Source of the DNA: SVTX01 sp045638125
GTDB taxonomy: Bacteria > Bacillota > Clostridia > Oscillospirales > CAG-272
Direction of reading: 5' to 3'
NCBI GenBank assembly: GCA_045638125.1
Contig: JAZUAS010000080.1
Coordinates: 1-25,899, forward strand
Length of the DNA: 25,899 nucleotides
Under the pieces are notes generated by a model that made no database searches, was not told where the DNA came from, and saw only the letters and a program-made list of their open reading frames with translations. The position numbers were made by a program, and so were the translations under genes. This document shows, one piece after another, positions 1-7,239 of this stretch (position 1 is its first letter; the number at the start of each line of letters is the position of its first letter).

Positions 1-359
1 CAGGGATAGATACCCAACTTTACGCCGACGTAGAGCAGATCAAGAAATCCGCCCTTGTTTATAACCATCTGGATCGACTCCAAAACCGTCATGTGACCCG
101 CCTCGTCTATCCACATTTCAAGGTGGAAGAGATTTGCACCGGGAAGGTTGGTTAAGAGCATACCGATCGCGATGGGAAGCAGAAGCAGAGGCTCGAATTT
201 CTTTGCTATCGCAAGATAAATAAGAACTATGGCAATAGCGTACATAACCAGATACTGCCAGCCCATCCAAGTGCCGTCAACGTAGCTCTGCTCGCCAAAG
301 ATGTAGTTAAAGCCCATGCTTCCAATAAAGTTCTTTATTGTATTTAAGATGCCTTCCAT
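1..359 (-). CDS. Sodium-translocating decarboxylase beta subunit (OadB/MmdB-like), N-terminal part
   Basis: This is the first 119 codons of the multi-spanning beta subunit of a sodium-pumping biotin decarboxylase; the gene runs off the left edge. Family knowledge: the beta subunit decarboxylates carboxybiotin and moves sodium ions out of the cell. The visible part has an amphipathic start, a first membrane segment (about residues 38-50, LVMYAIAIVLIYLAIAKKFE), a second short hydrophobic stretch (LLLLPIAIGMLL), and the block GGFLDLLYVGVKLGIYP, which is characteristic of OadB-type subunits at the edge of the conserved core. The ATG is preceded by AAAGGA at a normal distance. It is the last visible gene of the operon carboxyltransferase, OadG-like, biotin carrier, beta subunit. 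Substrate (methylmalonyl-CoA, oxaloacetate, glutaconyl-CoA) cannot be told from this subunit. Confidence 0.9.
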   Translation of the reverse strand, partial: MEGILNTIKNFIGSMGFNYIFGEQSYVDGTWMGWQYLVMYAIAIVLIYLAIAKKFEPLLLLPIAIGMLLTNLPGANLFHLEMWIDEAGHMTVLESIQMVINKGGFLDLLYVGVKLGIYP

Positions 360-405
360 CTACATAATTCCTTTCGTAAAAATTTTAATGTTATGAAAGA
401 AATTA

Positions 406-795
406 TCAGTTGAGGGTTACGAGAACGTCCTCGCCCTGAACAGATGCACCCTTCTGTACGTTAACTGAAGCAACAACGCCGTCCTGGGGAGCGGAAATGT
501 CGTTTTCCATCTTCATAGCCTCGAGAACGCAGAGAACGTCGCCCTTCTTAACTGCCTGACCGGGAGCTACGTTTACCTTCATGATAGTGCCGGGCATAGG
601 AGCCTTCACTGCAACTGCGCCTGCATTCGCTGCAGGAGCTGCCTTGGGGGCTGCAGGAGCTGCCTTGGGAGCTGCGGGAGCGGGAGCAGCCTTGGGAGCT
701 GCGGGAGCTGCTACGGGAGCCTGAGCCTCAGCGCCAACCTCTTCTACTACTACGTCGTAAGAAACACCGTTTACGGTTACGTTAAATCTTCTCAT
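406..795 (-). CDS. Biotin carboxyl carrier subunit of the decarboxylase (MmdC/OadA-C-terminal-like)
   Basis: This 129-residue protein carries biotin between the carboxyltransferase and the membrane pump. The N-terminal 25 residues form a short beta segment, residues 27-58 are a flexible Ala/Pro/Lys linker made of AAPKAAPA-type repeats, and residues 60-129 are a biotinyl domain with the hallmark LEAMKMEND; Lys95 is the expected biotinylated lysine. Length and layout match the gamma subunit of methylmalonyl-CoA or glutaconyl-CoA decarboxylases (about 120-145 residues). The ATG at 795 has a CAGG and a GAAAGG upstream, and the gene starts 21 bases after the OadG-like stop codon, so translation is likely coupled within one transcript. 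Biotin carrier identity is sure; the cognate substrate is not. Confidence 0.93.
   Translation of the reverse strand: MRRFNVTVNGVSYDVVVEEVGAEAQAPVAAPAAPKAAPAPAAPKAAPAAPKAAPAANAGAVAVKAPMPGTIMKVNVAPGQAVKKGDVLCVLEAMKMENDISAPQDGVVASVNVQKGASVQGEDVLVTLN
622..717 (-). repeat. Repeat-coded Ala/Pro/Lys linker inside the biotin carrier gene
   Basis: The segment coding for linker residues 27-58 consists of near-identical units encoding AAPKAAPA, seen on the plus strand as repeated ggagctgccttggg-type blocks. Such linkers let the biotinyl arm swing between active sites. The repeats are a likely place for length variation between strains. Confidence 0.6.
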
Positions 796-816
796 TATAT
801 AAAACCTGAACCTTTC

Positions 817-1374
817 TTATTTTTTGTTCCAAGCGCTCTTGGCACTTCTCTTAAAGGAAACGACTCTAAAGCCGCCTACAAATTCGTTCTTATAGTCGCC
901 GCTCTCGATCATAGCCGCGATAGCAGCGGTGATGACCGCCGCAAGCTCACCGTCATCAGCACTCTCCTCTACGGGGGTGGGCGCTGCCATAGCCACGGGA
1001 GCGAAAGCCGCCTCGGGGGTCGCTACGGGAGCGTTCTTATTCTCTTTATTGCTCTCGTTCTTTTCTCCGTTGGGAATGTCATAAAGGAACACCTTGGAAA
1101 GCGAGACGATGCCGAAGAGCAGACCGAGAACCGCAAATACCATCAGCATTCCGGTAACGGTGCCCTGCAGGGCGTATTCAAATCTCTCACCAAAGGTCAT
1201 ATCTCCACCGTGAAGGTTCTGGTCGAGCTTGTTAGATGTAACCTGCTCGGTTTCAACAACGCTCTCGTTCTCCACGGGAGCATCAACGTCGGTGGCAAAC
1301 GCCGCAACTGTGAAAAGAAGCACGAAAAGTGCGCAAACAAGAGCGAATATGCGAATTTTCTTATTGAATTTCAT
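817..1374 (-). CDS. OadG-family small membrane subunit of the decarboxylase (delta/gamma type)
   Basis: This 185-residue protein fits the OadG/MmdD family, which anchors and stabilises the decarboxylase complex in the membrane. It opens with a signal-like segment (IRIFALVCALFVLLFTVAAFA, residues about 6-26), has a short acidic extracytoplasmic stretch, one strong membrane segment (GTVTGMLMVFAVLGLLFGIV), a Pro/Ala/Asn-rich linker, and a C-terminal ELAAVITAAIAAMIES helix ending in the basic tail FKRSAKSAWNKK, typical of clostridial OadG-domain proteins. I chose the ATG at 1374 because AGGAGG lies six bases before it; an upstream in-frame ATG at 1413 would overlap the preceding gene and lacks that site. 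It follows the carboxyltransferase stop by 19 bases. Confidence 0.85.
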   Translation of the reverse strand: MKFNKKIRIFALVCALFVLLFTVAAFATDVDAPVENESVVETEQVTSNKLDQNLHGGDMTFGERFEYALQGTVTGMLMVFAVLGLLFGIVSLSKVFLYDIPNGEKNESNKENKNAPVATPEAAFAPVAMAAPTPVEESADDGELAAVITAAIAAMIESGDYKNEFVGGFRVVSFKRSAKSAWNKK

Positions 1375-1393
1375 ATCCGACCTCCTAATTTTA

Positions 1394-2707
1394 TCAGAGG
1401 GGGGTTCTTGCATACTTTCTCCAGGGGCTTCCGTCTGCCTTGGAGGAAAGCATATAGAGCGCGGAACAAATGCGAGCGCGGAGGGTCGCTTCGTCTACGA
1501 TGTCGTCAACGTCGCCCTTCTCTGCCGCACAAACTGCGCTTGCATACTTCTGACACCACTCAGCCTCAACGTCTGCGCGAGACTTGTCTGCGGTGATCTG
1601 ATCGTTCATAATGAAAGCAACTGCGCTCTCGGGGCTCATTACGCTGATAACCGCGCTGTCAAGTGCCAGCTCGATGTCAGCACCGAGGGACTTGGAGCCG
1701 AGAAGAGTAAATCCTGCGCCGTATGCCTTGCCAACAACTGCGGTGACCTTTGCCACGGTAGCGTTAGCGTAAGCCATTGCAAGTCTTGCCATGCACTTGG
1801 GACAAGCGCAATCGCAAAGTCCCTCACTGTCAACAAGAGTGAGGACCGCAATACCGAAGCGGTCGCAGAAGGAGATAAGGTCTGCCGCCTTCTTTGCGCC
1901 GAGGAATCCGATCTTGCCTGCATCGCAAGCAGTGTTGGACGCGATAACGCCGCAGAGAGTGCCGCCGAAGAATGCAAAGCCGGTTACGATTCCGCTTTCC
2001 TTTGCGTAGATCTCAGTAAAGATACCGTTATCTGCAAGAGCCTCAACCATCGCCTTGCCGGTAAGACCTGCGATAGCAGTTGCACGAGCCGCATTGTCGC
2101 CACTCATCACGCTTGCATCGTCCTTGTTGTTCTGGGGGAGTATCTCAACGAGATTTCTGACAGCCGCAAAAGCCTCTGCCTCGTCCTTGCAGCTGATAGC
2201 GCAAAGAACGTCTTTATCCTTGGCGGTGGAAGTGAGGTAAAGCTCTGCCTTGTCCTCGACCTTGATAGAAAGGTCGAACATATTTGCTACGGTCAGCGCC
2301 ATACCGGTGCAGAGACCGTCATAAAGAGCGATCTGGGGAATGATACCCGAAGCCTTTGCCACGCAAGAGATGAATCTTCCGTAAGCAGAGAGAGCCGCAC
2401 TGCCGTCAAGCACAACTGCGCCTGCGCTGTCAAACACGCCGACTACGGGTGCGCCGTTCTTGATAGCCATATCGTAGAGCATTTCGATCTTACGAGCGCC
2501 TGCCTCGTCGAAAGCTCCCTTTGTTCTGTCGCTGTCCTGAACGAATGCGAAGCAGAGCTTACCGGATACGGAACCGTATCCGCAGATAACTCCGTCGTAC
2601 GCCGCATCGTCGCCGCTTCTCTTGATGTAAGCGCCGATCTCAACGAGAGTACCTTCGTCGAACAACGAGGCGATCTTCTGGTTTCCAACTGTCTGATTTT
2701 TATCCAT
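1394..2707 (-). CDS. Divergent biotin-dependent carboxyltransferase (decarboxylase alpha subunit)
   Basis: First gene of the decarboxylase operon, 437 residues, with the two crotonase-like halves of the carboxyl transferase family (MmdA, PccB, GcdA). N-half features: GVICGYGSVSGK (39-50), FVQDSD, and DSAGAVVLDG (93-102) where the family usually has DSGGARIQEG. C-half features: LVDSEG (291-296), ANATVAKVTAVVGKAYGAGF (315-333) and SKSLGAD, matching the usual EATVPKITVI-RKAYGGAY block. It is about 70-80 residues shorter than typical MmdA (around 510), mainly because the middle segment around the usual LGGA region is reduced. Residues 298-305 contain four cysteines in CxCxCxxC spacing. GGAGG seven bases before the ATG fixes the start. 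It should transfer carboxylate from an acyl-CoA or keto acid to biotin, but the altered motifs leave substrate and even activity open. Confidence 0.8.
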   Translation of the reverse strand: MDKNQTVGNQKIASLFDEGTLVEIGAYIKRSGDDAAYDGVICGYGSVSGKLCFAFVQDSDRTKGAFDEAGARKIEMLYDMAIKNGAPVVGVFDSAGAVVLDGSAALSAYGRFISCVAKASGIIPQIALYDGLCTGMALTVANMFDLSIKVEDKAELYLTSTAKDKDVLCAISCKDEAEAFAAVRNLVEILPQNNKDDASVMSGDNAARATAIAGLTGKAMVEALADNGIFTEIYAKESGIVTGFAFFGGTLCGVIASNTACDAGKIGFLGAKKAADLISFCDRFGIAVLTLVDSEGLCDCACPKCMARLAMAYANATVAKVTAVVGKAYGAGFTLLGSKSLGADIELALDSAVISVMSPESAVAFIMNDQITADKSRADVEAEWCQKYASAVCAAEKGDVDDIVDEATLRARICSALYMLSSKADGSPWRKYARTPL

Positions 2708-3023
2708 TTGAATGCCTCCATTTGGGGTTTTAATAATATTTTTTCAATTTCAACCGATGAGAAAACCACTCTTCCCCATCATAATTTTATTATACATTAA
2801 ATGCAACACTTTGTCAATCAAGTATAGGATTTTATTTGTAAACTATTAGTGAACTCCAAGCAAATCCAATTTAATGCGTAAAAATTTTCCGCGCCGTCAT
2901 ATTGCGACCTTTTTTTCGTCCTGTTTCGTGTAAAATAACACTGATATTGCGATACGTTTGATTTTTTGAGCAAAAACCATCGTTTCATTCGCAAAAAAGA
3001 AAAACAAAGAAAGGAAATCAACA
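2708..3023. other. Divergent intergenic region between the decarboxylase operon and mcsA
   Basis: AT-rich spacer of 316 bases. Apart from the minus-strand promoter it holds a possible plus-strand minus-10 (TAAAAT, 2931-2936) with no convincing minus-35 element. I looked for the tandem GGTCAAA heptamers of a CtsR operator and for a CIRCE element and saw neither. No RNA gene or small ORF with a ribosome binding site was found. Confidence 0.6.
2789..2817 (-). promoter_or_regulatory. Consensus sigma-A promoter of the decarboxylase operon
   Basis: On the minus strand TTGACA (2817-2812) and TATAAT (2794-2789) are separated by exactly 17 bases, a perfect vegetative promoter. Predicted transcription start is near 2782, giving a leader of about 75 bases before the ATG at 2707. 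Confidence 0.9.
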
Positions 3024-3536
3024 ATGAACTGCGAAAAATGCAAAAATAAAAAGGCGACTCTATTTTACGCCGACGAGGGCGGTAGACGGCACGCTCTCTG
3101 TGCCGCCTGCGGCGCTCTGCTAGGCAAGGCGGTAAGCACCGCCCTGATATCACACGAGGACAAGCAGTCGCTTTACCTGCCTTCCCCCACCCTTTTATCA
3201 CTACTATCCAGCACCGACACGTTTTTCACTATTCCCTCTCACCAAGGAGTCGGCACGGTCTGCCGAGGGTGCGGAATGACCTCCGAGGAGCTTTCTCTTA
3301 GCGGCGAGGTCGGTTGCCCCGAATGTTACGACTGCTTTGCCGCTCTCACCCTCCCGTCACTCCCCACTAAAAACTCGGCATTTTCCGCTAAAATGCCATC
3401 CGTAAGACGTCAGCGTCTCGACAGAGAAAGCAGACTAAGTGAGCTTCGGGTCGAGCTTCGTCGCGCCATTGAATCCGAAAACTTCGAGCTTGCCGCAAGC
3501 GTCCGCGACAAGATACGAGATCTCGAAAAACAATAA
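3024..3536 (+). CDS. mcsA: McsA-like zinc-finger protein with UVR motif
   Basis: This 170-residue protein has the McsA layout: four CxxC pairs (Cys3/6, Cys26/29, Cys80/83, Cys98/101) expected to bind two zinc ions, then a charged C-terminal UvrB/UvrC-type helical hairpin (about 137-170, with RRAIESENFELAASVRDKIR). In Bacillus, McsA activates the protein arginine kinase McsB and takes part in ClpC-dependent protein quality control. The ATG is preceded by AAAGGAAATCAACA. The next gene begins 20 bases downstream and encodes an McsB homologue, and clpC follows, so the three form one operon. Unlike Bacillus, no ctsR lies upstream. Function by family is solid; whether it activates a kinase here is doubtful because its partner looks inactive. 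Confidence 0.87.
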   Translation: MNCEKCKNKKATLFYADEGGRRHALCAACGALLGKAVSTALISHEDKQSLYLPSPTLLSLLSSTDTFFTIPSHQGVGTVCRGCGMTSEELSLSGEVGCPECYDCFAALTLPSLPTKNSAFSAKMPSVRRQRLDRESRLSELRVELRRAIESENFELAASVRDKIRDLEKQ

Positions 3537-3556
3537 AAGCAAGGAGAAATACATAT

Positions 3557-4591
3557 ATGTCTTGGTTCACTAACGAGGGAAAACGCCCCAAACACGTAAT
3601 TTTTTCTAAAGCAGGCTACGTTCGGAGCATTTTTGGTCTGCCTTTTACCAAAAGACTTGGCGAGAAAAACACTGCGTCACTTTACAAAAAGATCGATTCG
3701 ATACTCACTCAAAACGGCTTTAGAAAAGAGACTCTGCCCGACGGATACTCCCTACACGCTCTTTCATTAGCCGAAAAGGGATTTATTGACAGAGACCTTC
3801 TATCCGCCACAGGACAGCGAACAGTATATTTTAACGAGCCCTGCTCTCTCTCGGTTGCCATCGGCGGAAAGGATATTATTTCTATCCGTTCGCTTATCTC
3901 GGGCTTGGCGGTATCCGATGCAAGAAATATTGCGTCGGGCGCAGAGGAGCTTCTCGACAGAGAGCTTGAATTTGCATATTACGATCATTTAGGCTACGTT
4001 TCCGCGATCCCCTCGCTTTGCGGTTCGGGTGCAGTATTTTCCTCACTTATATATCTTCCCGCTCTGCACTCCTGCGGAGAGATAGATTCTATCCGTCTTC
4101 TCTGTGCCGAATCGGGTAGCAGACTTGAGCCCGCCTTTACCTATCCCGACAACTGCGGAGATCTCTATACCCTCTCTTATTCTCCGTCTTATCTCTGCGA
4201 CGAAGTCGCGGCGGCAGAGGGGTTTTCCTCGCTTACAGAATCGATCGTTGAGCGAGAATCGGAGCTTGAGCGAATGATTTTCAGCGATAGCGGCAAAATA
4301 ATAATTGATAAGGCGTGGCGCGCTTACGGGCAGATGCTCTACGCAAGGAGACTTTCGGAGCATGATATGCTCTCTCTCTTCTCCTCTATCCGTTTCGCGC
4401 TTTGCGCGTCCGATGCTGACGCAAAGCTTCCGCCAATTTCTACAAAAGACATGAATCTATTACTGGGAGAAGGTCTTAACGCTTCCTGCGCCTTTAACCG
4501 CCAGAGCTGTGCTTCGGAAGAAGACTGTCAAGAGGCACGGGCGGAATTCGTCTCAAAGCTTCTCTACACCGCATCGGGAAACCAAATATGA
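3557..4591 (+). CDS. McsB-like guanidino kinase homologue, probable pseudokinase
   Basis: The 344-residue product sits between mcsA and clpC and aligns by eye over its whole length with McsB, the protein arginine kinase (about 355-363 residues). Fold landmarks are kept: SLHALSLAEKGFIDRDLL, FAYYDHLGYVSAIPS and the SGSRLEP region. Catalytic landmarks are not. The N-terminal SSRIRLARN block reads IFSKAGYVRSI (15-25); the NEED loop with the catalytic glutamate reads GGKD (103-106); the CP(S/T)N motif with the catalytic cysteine reads IPSL (151-154); the GLRAS arginine is replaced in GAVFS (158-162); and the RGIYGEGSE-like nucleotide loop reads LEPAFTYPD. The frame is intact with no stop codons, and the start has AAGGAG upstream. 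I infer a scaffold, adaptor or regulator rather than an enzyme. Confidence 0.8.
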   Translation: MSWFTNEGKRPKHVIFSKAGYVRSIFGLPFTKRLGEKNTASLYKKIDSILTQNGFRKETLPDGYSLHALSLAEKGFIDRDLLSATGQRTVYFNEPCSLSVAIGGKDIISIRSLISGLAVSDARNIASGAEELLDRELEFAYYDHLGYVSAIPSLCGSGAVFSSLIYLPALHSCGEIDSIRLLCAESGSRLEPAFTYPDNCGDLYTLSYSPSYLCDEVAAAEGFSSLTESIVERESELERMIFSDSGKIIIDKAWRAYGQMLYARRLSEHDMLSLFSSIRFALCASDADAKLPPISTKDMNLLLGEGLNASCAFNRQSCASEEDCQEARAEFVSKLLYTASGNQI

Positions 4592-4607
4592 ATCAAAAGG
4601 AAATCTT

Positions 4608-7076
4608 ATGGCTAACAAATTCACACCAAAGGCGCAATACGCGCTCAACTGCGCTCTGACCCTCGCGTCCGAGATGGGACACTCCTATATCGGAAGCGAG
4701 CATCTTCTCCTCGGTCTGCTTTCAACCCCCGACTCCGCCGCGTCGAGAATACTCACCTCACGAGGCGCGTTACCCGATGGGATCAAGAATACTATAATAG
4801 AGATCACGGGAATCGGAACTCCGGGGCCTATCTCGCCCTCCGATATGACGCCGAGAACGAAAAAGATCATTGAGACCTCGGCTTACGAATCGGCAAAAAG
4901 CAATCACGCATATATCGGAACCGAGCATCTGCTCTTGGCACTGCTCTCGGACAAGGACTGCGTAGCCGTCCGTATGCTGGAGGCTCTCGGACTTTCGGCT
5001 CAAGAGATACGAAGCGACGTTGAGTCCTACATCGAATCGAGTCCCGCCAAGGCATCATCCCCAAAAATCCGCGACGCCGCCCACGATGACAAGAGCAAAA
5101 AGCACTCGATCAAAAGCTTTGGCAGAGACCTCTGCGAGATGGCGAGGTCGGGTCGCATCGACCCTATAATTGGCCGCGACAGAGAGACCGAGCGCGTCAT
5201 ACAGATACTTTCAAGGCGCACGAAAAATAATCCTTGTCTTATCGGCGAGCCCGGAGTGGGCAAGACCGCGGTGGTCGAGGGACTTGCCTGCCGCATCTCT
5301 GACGGAGACGTCCCCGAAATACTGCGTGACAAAAGTGTCATTTCCCTCGATCTGGCAAGTATGATCGCAGGAGCGAAATACCGTGGCGAATTTGAGGAAA
5401 GGCTGAAAAATATTCTCTCCGAGGTTGAAAAAAGCCCCGATATCATTATTTTCATAGACGAGATACACACGATTATCGGCGCAGGAGCAGCGGAGGGCGC
5501 GGTGGATGCGGCGAACATTATCAAGCCCGCTTTGGCGCGCGGTGAGCTTCAGGTCATAGGAGCTACCACTATCAACGAGTACAGAAAATATATCGAAAAG
5601 GATGCCGCTCTTGAGCGCAGATTTCAATCCGTGAACGTGGGCGAGCCAACGGTATCGGAGACCAAACAGATACTTTGCGGTCTGCGTTCAAAATACGAGG
5701 CACATCATAAGCTGACGATATCCGACGAGGCAATAGATGCGGCGGTAAGTCTTTCGGTGCGTTACATTCCCGACAGATTTCTGCCTGACAAGGCGATAGA
5801 TCTGCTTGACGAGGCGGCGGCGAGATTAAGGCTAAAAATATTCACCTCTCCCCCAGAGCACAGAGAGATGGAAAACGAGCTTCGCCGAATTGAATGTGAA
5901 AAAGCCGAGGCAATTACCGAGCAAAATTTTGAAAGCGCGGCGGCTTTGCGCGACCGAGAGCTCGAGCTTCGCAAAAAATATAATGCGGCAAAGGAAGAAT
6001 GGGAGTCACGAAAGCTTGACGACCATCTGACCCTCGGCGAGGGAGACGTGGCTGACATTGTGACTCAATGGACGGGTATTCCCGTCTCCCAGCTTATGGA
6101 AAGCGAGGCTGAACGGCTTTCGTCGTTGGAGCAAAGACTCTCAATGCAGGTCGTAGGACAGGATGCGGCAATAGCGTCGGTTTCTGCCGCCATAAGACGC
6201 GGACGTACAGGCTTGAAAGATCCCTCTCGTCCCATCGGCTCTTTCATTTTCGCAGGACAAACGGGAGTCGGCAAGACCGAGCTTTGCCGCGCCCTTTCTT
6301 CGCTTCTTTTCGGAAGCCGCGAGGCTATGATACGTCTTGATATGTCGGAATACATGGAAAAGCACAGTGTATCAAAGCTTATAGGCTCTCCCCCAGGCTA
6401 CGTTGGCTACGACGAGGGCGGCGTGCTTACCGAAAAAATACGCCGTCAACCATACTCGATCGTGCTTTTTGACGAAATAGAAAAAGCGCACCCCGACGTT
6501 TTCGGTCTGCTTTTGCAGATACTTGATGACGGCACTCTCACAGACTCTCAAGGGCGACGCGTCAGCTTCAAAAATTCCATCATTATAATGACCACAAATC
6601 TAGGCGCAAAGATCTACGGCGAGGCGGCAGGTCTTGGATTTACCGCGCGGGATGAAAGCAGCAGAGACAGTCGCGAGAAGCAGAGAGTGGACGAAGCTCT
6701 GCGCCGTCATTTCCGTCCCGAATTTCTGAACCGCGTGGACGAGATCATCTACTTTGCACCGCTCTCAAAGGAGGATCTCACAAAAATAGCCACACTAATG
6801 CTCTCCTCCGTCGCCGACCGCATAGAGGAGTCGGGAGTGTTTATAGAATTTGACGAGAGCGTCGCCGACGCAGTGGTTGCTCACGAATACGCCCCCGATT
6901 ACGGTGCAAGACCACTTCGCCGTTCAATAACAAAGCTGGTTGAAGACCCATACACCGAAGCCCTTCTTTCGGGCAGCTTTTCAAAGGGAGATTTCATCCG
7001 AGCATTAGCCGAGGATGGCAAGGTAAAGTTTCGAAAAAATGTAAAGGGAGTCAACAAATCCCCTCAAACAGAATAA
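4608..7076 (+). CDS. clpC: ClpC AAA+ unfoldase, partner of ClpP
   Basis: 822-residue Hsp100 protein. It has two Clp_N repeats (GSEH around residue 31, GTEH around 106), a first AAA+ module (Walker A GEPGVGKT 213-220, Walker B FIDEIH 282-287), a UVR-containing middle domain (about 415-460, EHREMENELRRIECEKAEAI), a second AAA+ module (GQTGVGKT 550-557, LFDEIEKAH around 620-628) and an LGF tripeptide in the segment after GAKIYGEAA that fits the ClpP-docking loop. Middle UVR plus double N repeat identifies ClpC rather than ClpB, ClpE or ClpX. Glu31 and Glu106 correspond to the residues that in Bacillus ClpC bind phosphoarginine. I use the ATG at 4608, with AAAAGG upstream and 16 bases after the mcsB-like stop; the longer in-frame extension would overlap that gene. 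It presumably degrades unfolded proteins with ClpP. Confidence 0.96.
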   Translation: MANKFTPKAQYALNCALTLASEMGHSYIGSEHLLLGLLSTPDSAASRILTSRGALPDGIKNTIIEITGIGTPGPISPSDMTPRTKKIIETSAYESAKSNHAYIGTEHLLLALLSDKDCVAVRMLEALGLSAQEIRSDVESYIESSPAKASSPKIRDAAHDDKSKKHSIKSFGRDLCEMARSGRIDPIIGRDRETERVIQILSRRTKNNPCLIGEPGVGKTAVVEGLACRISDGDVPEILRDKSVISLDLASMIAGAKYRGEFEERLKNILSEVEKSPDIIIFIDEIHTIIGAGAAEGAVDAANIIKPALARGELQVIGATTINEYRKYIEKDAALERRFQSVNVGEPTVSETKQILCGLRSKYEAHHKLTISDEAIDAAVSLSVRYIPDRFLPDKAIDLLDEAAARLRLKIFTSPPEHREMENELRRIECEKAEAITEQNFESAAALRDRELELRKKYNAAKEEWESRKLDDHLTLGEGDVADIVTQWTGIPVSQLMESEAERLSSLEQRLSMQVVGQDAAIASVSAAIRRGRTGLKDPSRPIGSFIFAGQTGVGKTELCRALSSLLFGSREAMIRLDMSEYMEKHSVSKLIGSPPGYVGYDEGGVLTEKIRRQPYSIVLFDEIEKAHPDVFGLLLQILDDGTLTDSQGRRVSFKNSIIIMTTNLGAKIYGEAAGLGFTARDESSRDSREKQRVDEALRRHFRPEFLNRVDEIIYFAPLSKEDLTKIATLMLSSVADRIEESGVFIEFDESVADAVVAHEYAPDYGARPLRRSITKLVEDPYTEALLSGSFSKGDFIRALAEDGKVKFRKNVKGVNKSPQTE

Positions 7077-7101
7077 ACTTTTGAAAAAATGTATTTTTTT
7101 G

Positions 7102-7129
7102 TTGTTTTTTCGATTTTTCGTGATATAAT
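7102..7129 (+). promoter_or_regulatory. Promoter of the large putative glycoside hydrolase gene
   Basis: TTGTTT (7102-7107) and TATAAT (7124-7129) are 16 bases apart, and the minus-10 is extended (TGATATAAT). The predicted leader is about 100 bases long and contains a perfect 12-base palindrome TCCTTTAAAGGA (7206-7217). Confidence 0.6.
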
Positions 7130-7239
7130 TAAATCAGTTAAAGAATCACGGAGAAAAGTCGCTTGATAACGCACGGCACCGTCACGCCAACGCGAAGATA
7201 AAATATCCTTTAAAGGAGCTATCACGGAGGGTGAAAATC

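Noticed and set aside
622..717. Short repeats that might suggest a CRISPR-like or satellite array
   Set aside because: They are in frame and encode the Ala/Pro/Lys linker typical of biotin carrier subunits.
1229..2800. A 523-codon open frame on the plus strand opposite the carboxyltransferase and OadG-like genes
   Set aside because: It mirrors real minus-strand genes with clear families and ribosome binding sites; its Cys- and Ser-rich translation matches no family, and the open frame follows from the codon bias of the true genes.
2840..3020. Possible CtsR or CIRCE element before mcsA
   Set aside because: No tandem GGTCAAA heptamers and no TTAGCACTC inverted repeat are present; GTCAT- and TTTGAT-like pieces are isolated.
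2818..3201. Minus-strand open frame overlapping the start of mcsA
   Set aside because: It overlaps the zinc-finger protein, covers the consensus promoter of the decarboxylase operon and has no ribosome binding site.
7145..7229. ATCACGGAG occurring twice in the leader of the large glycoside hydrolase
   Set aside because: One copy is part of the ribosome binding site and a nine-base repeat is too short to support a separate element.
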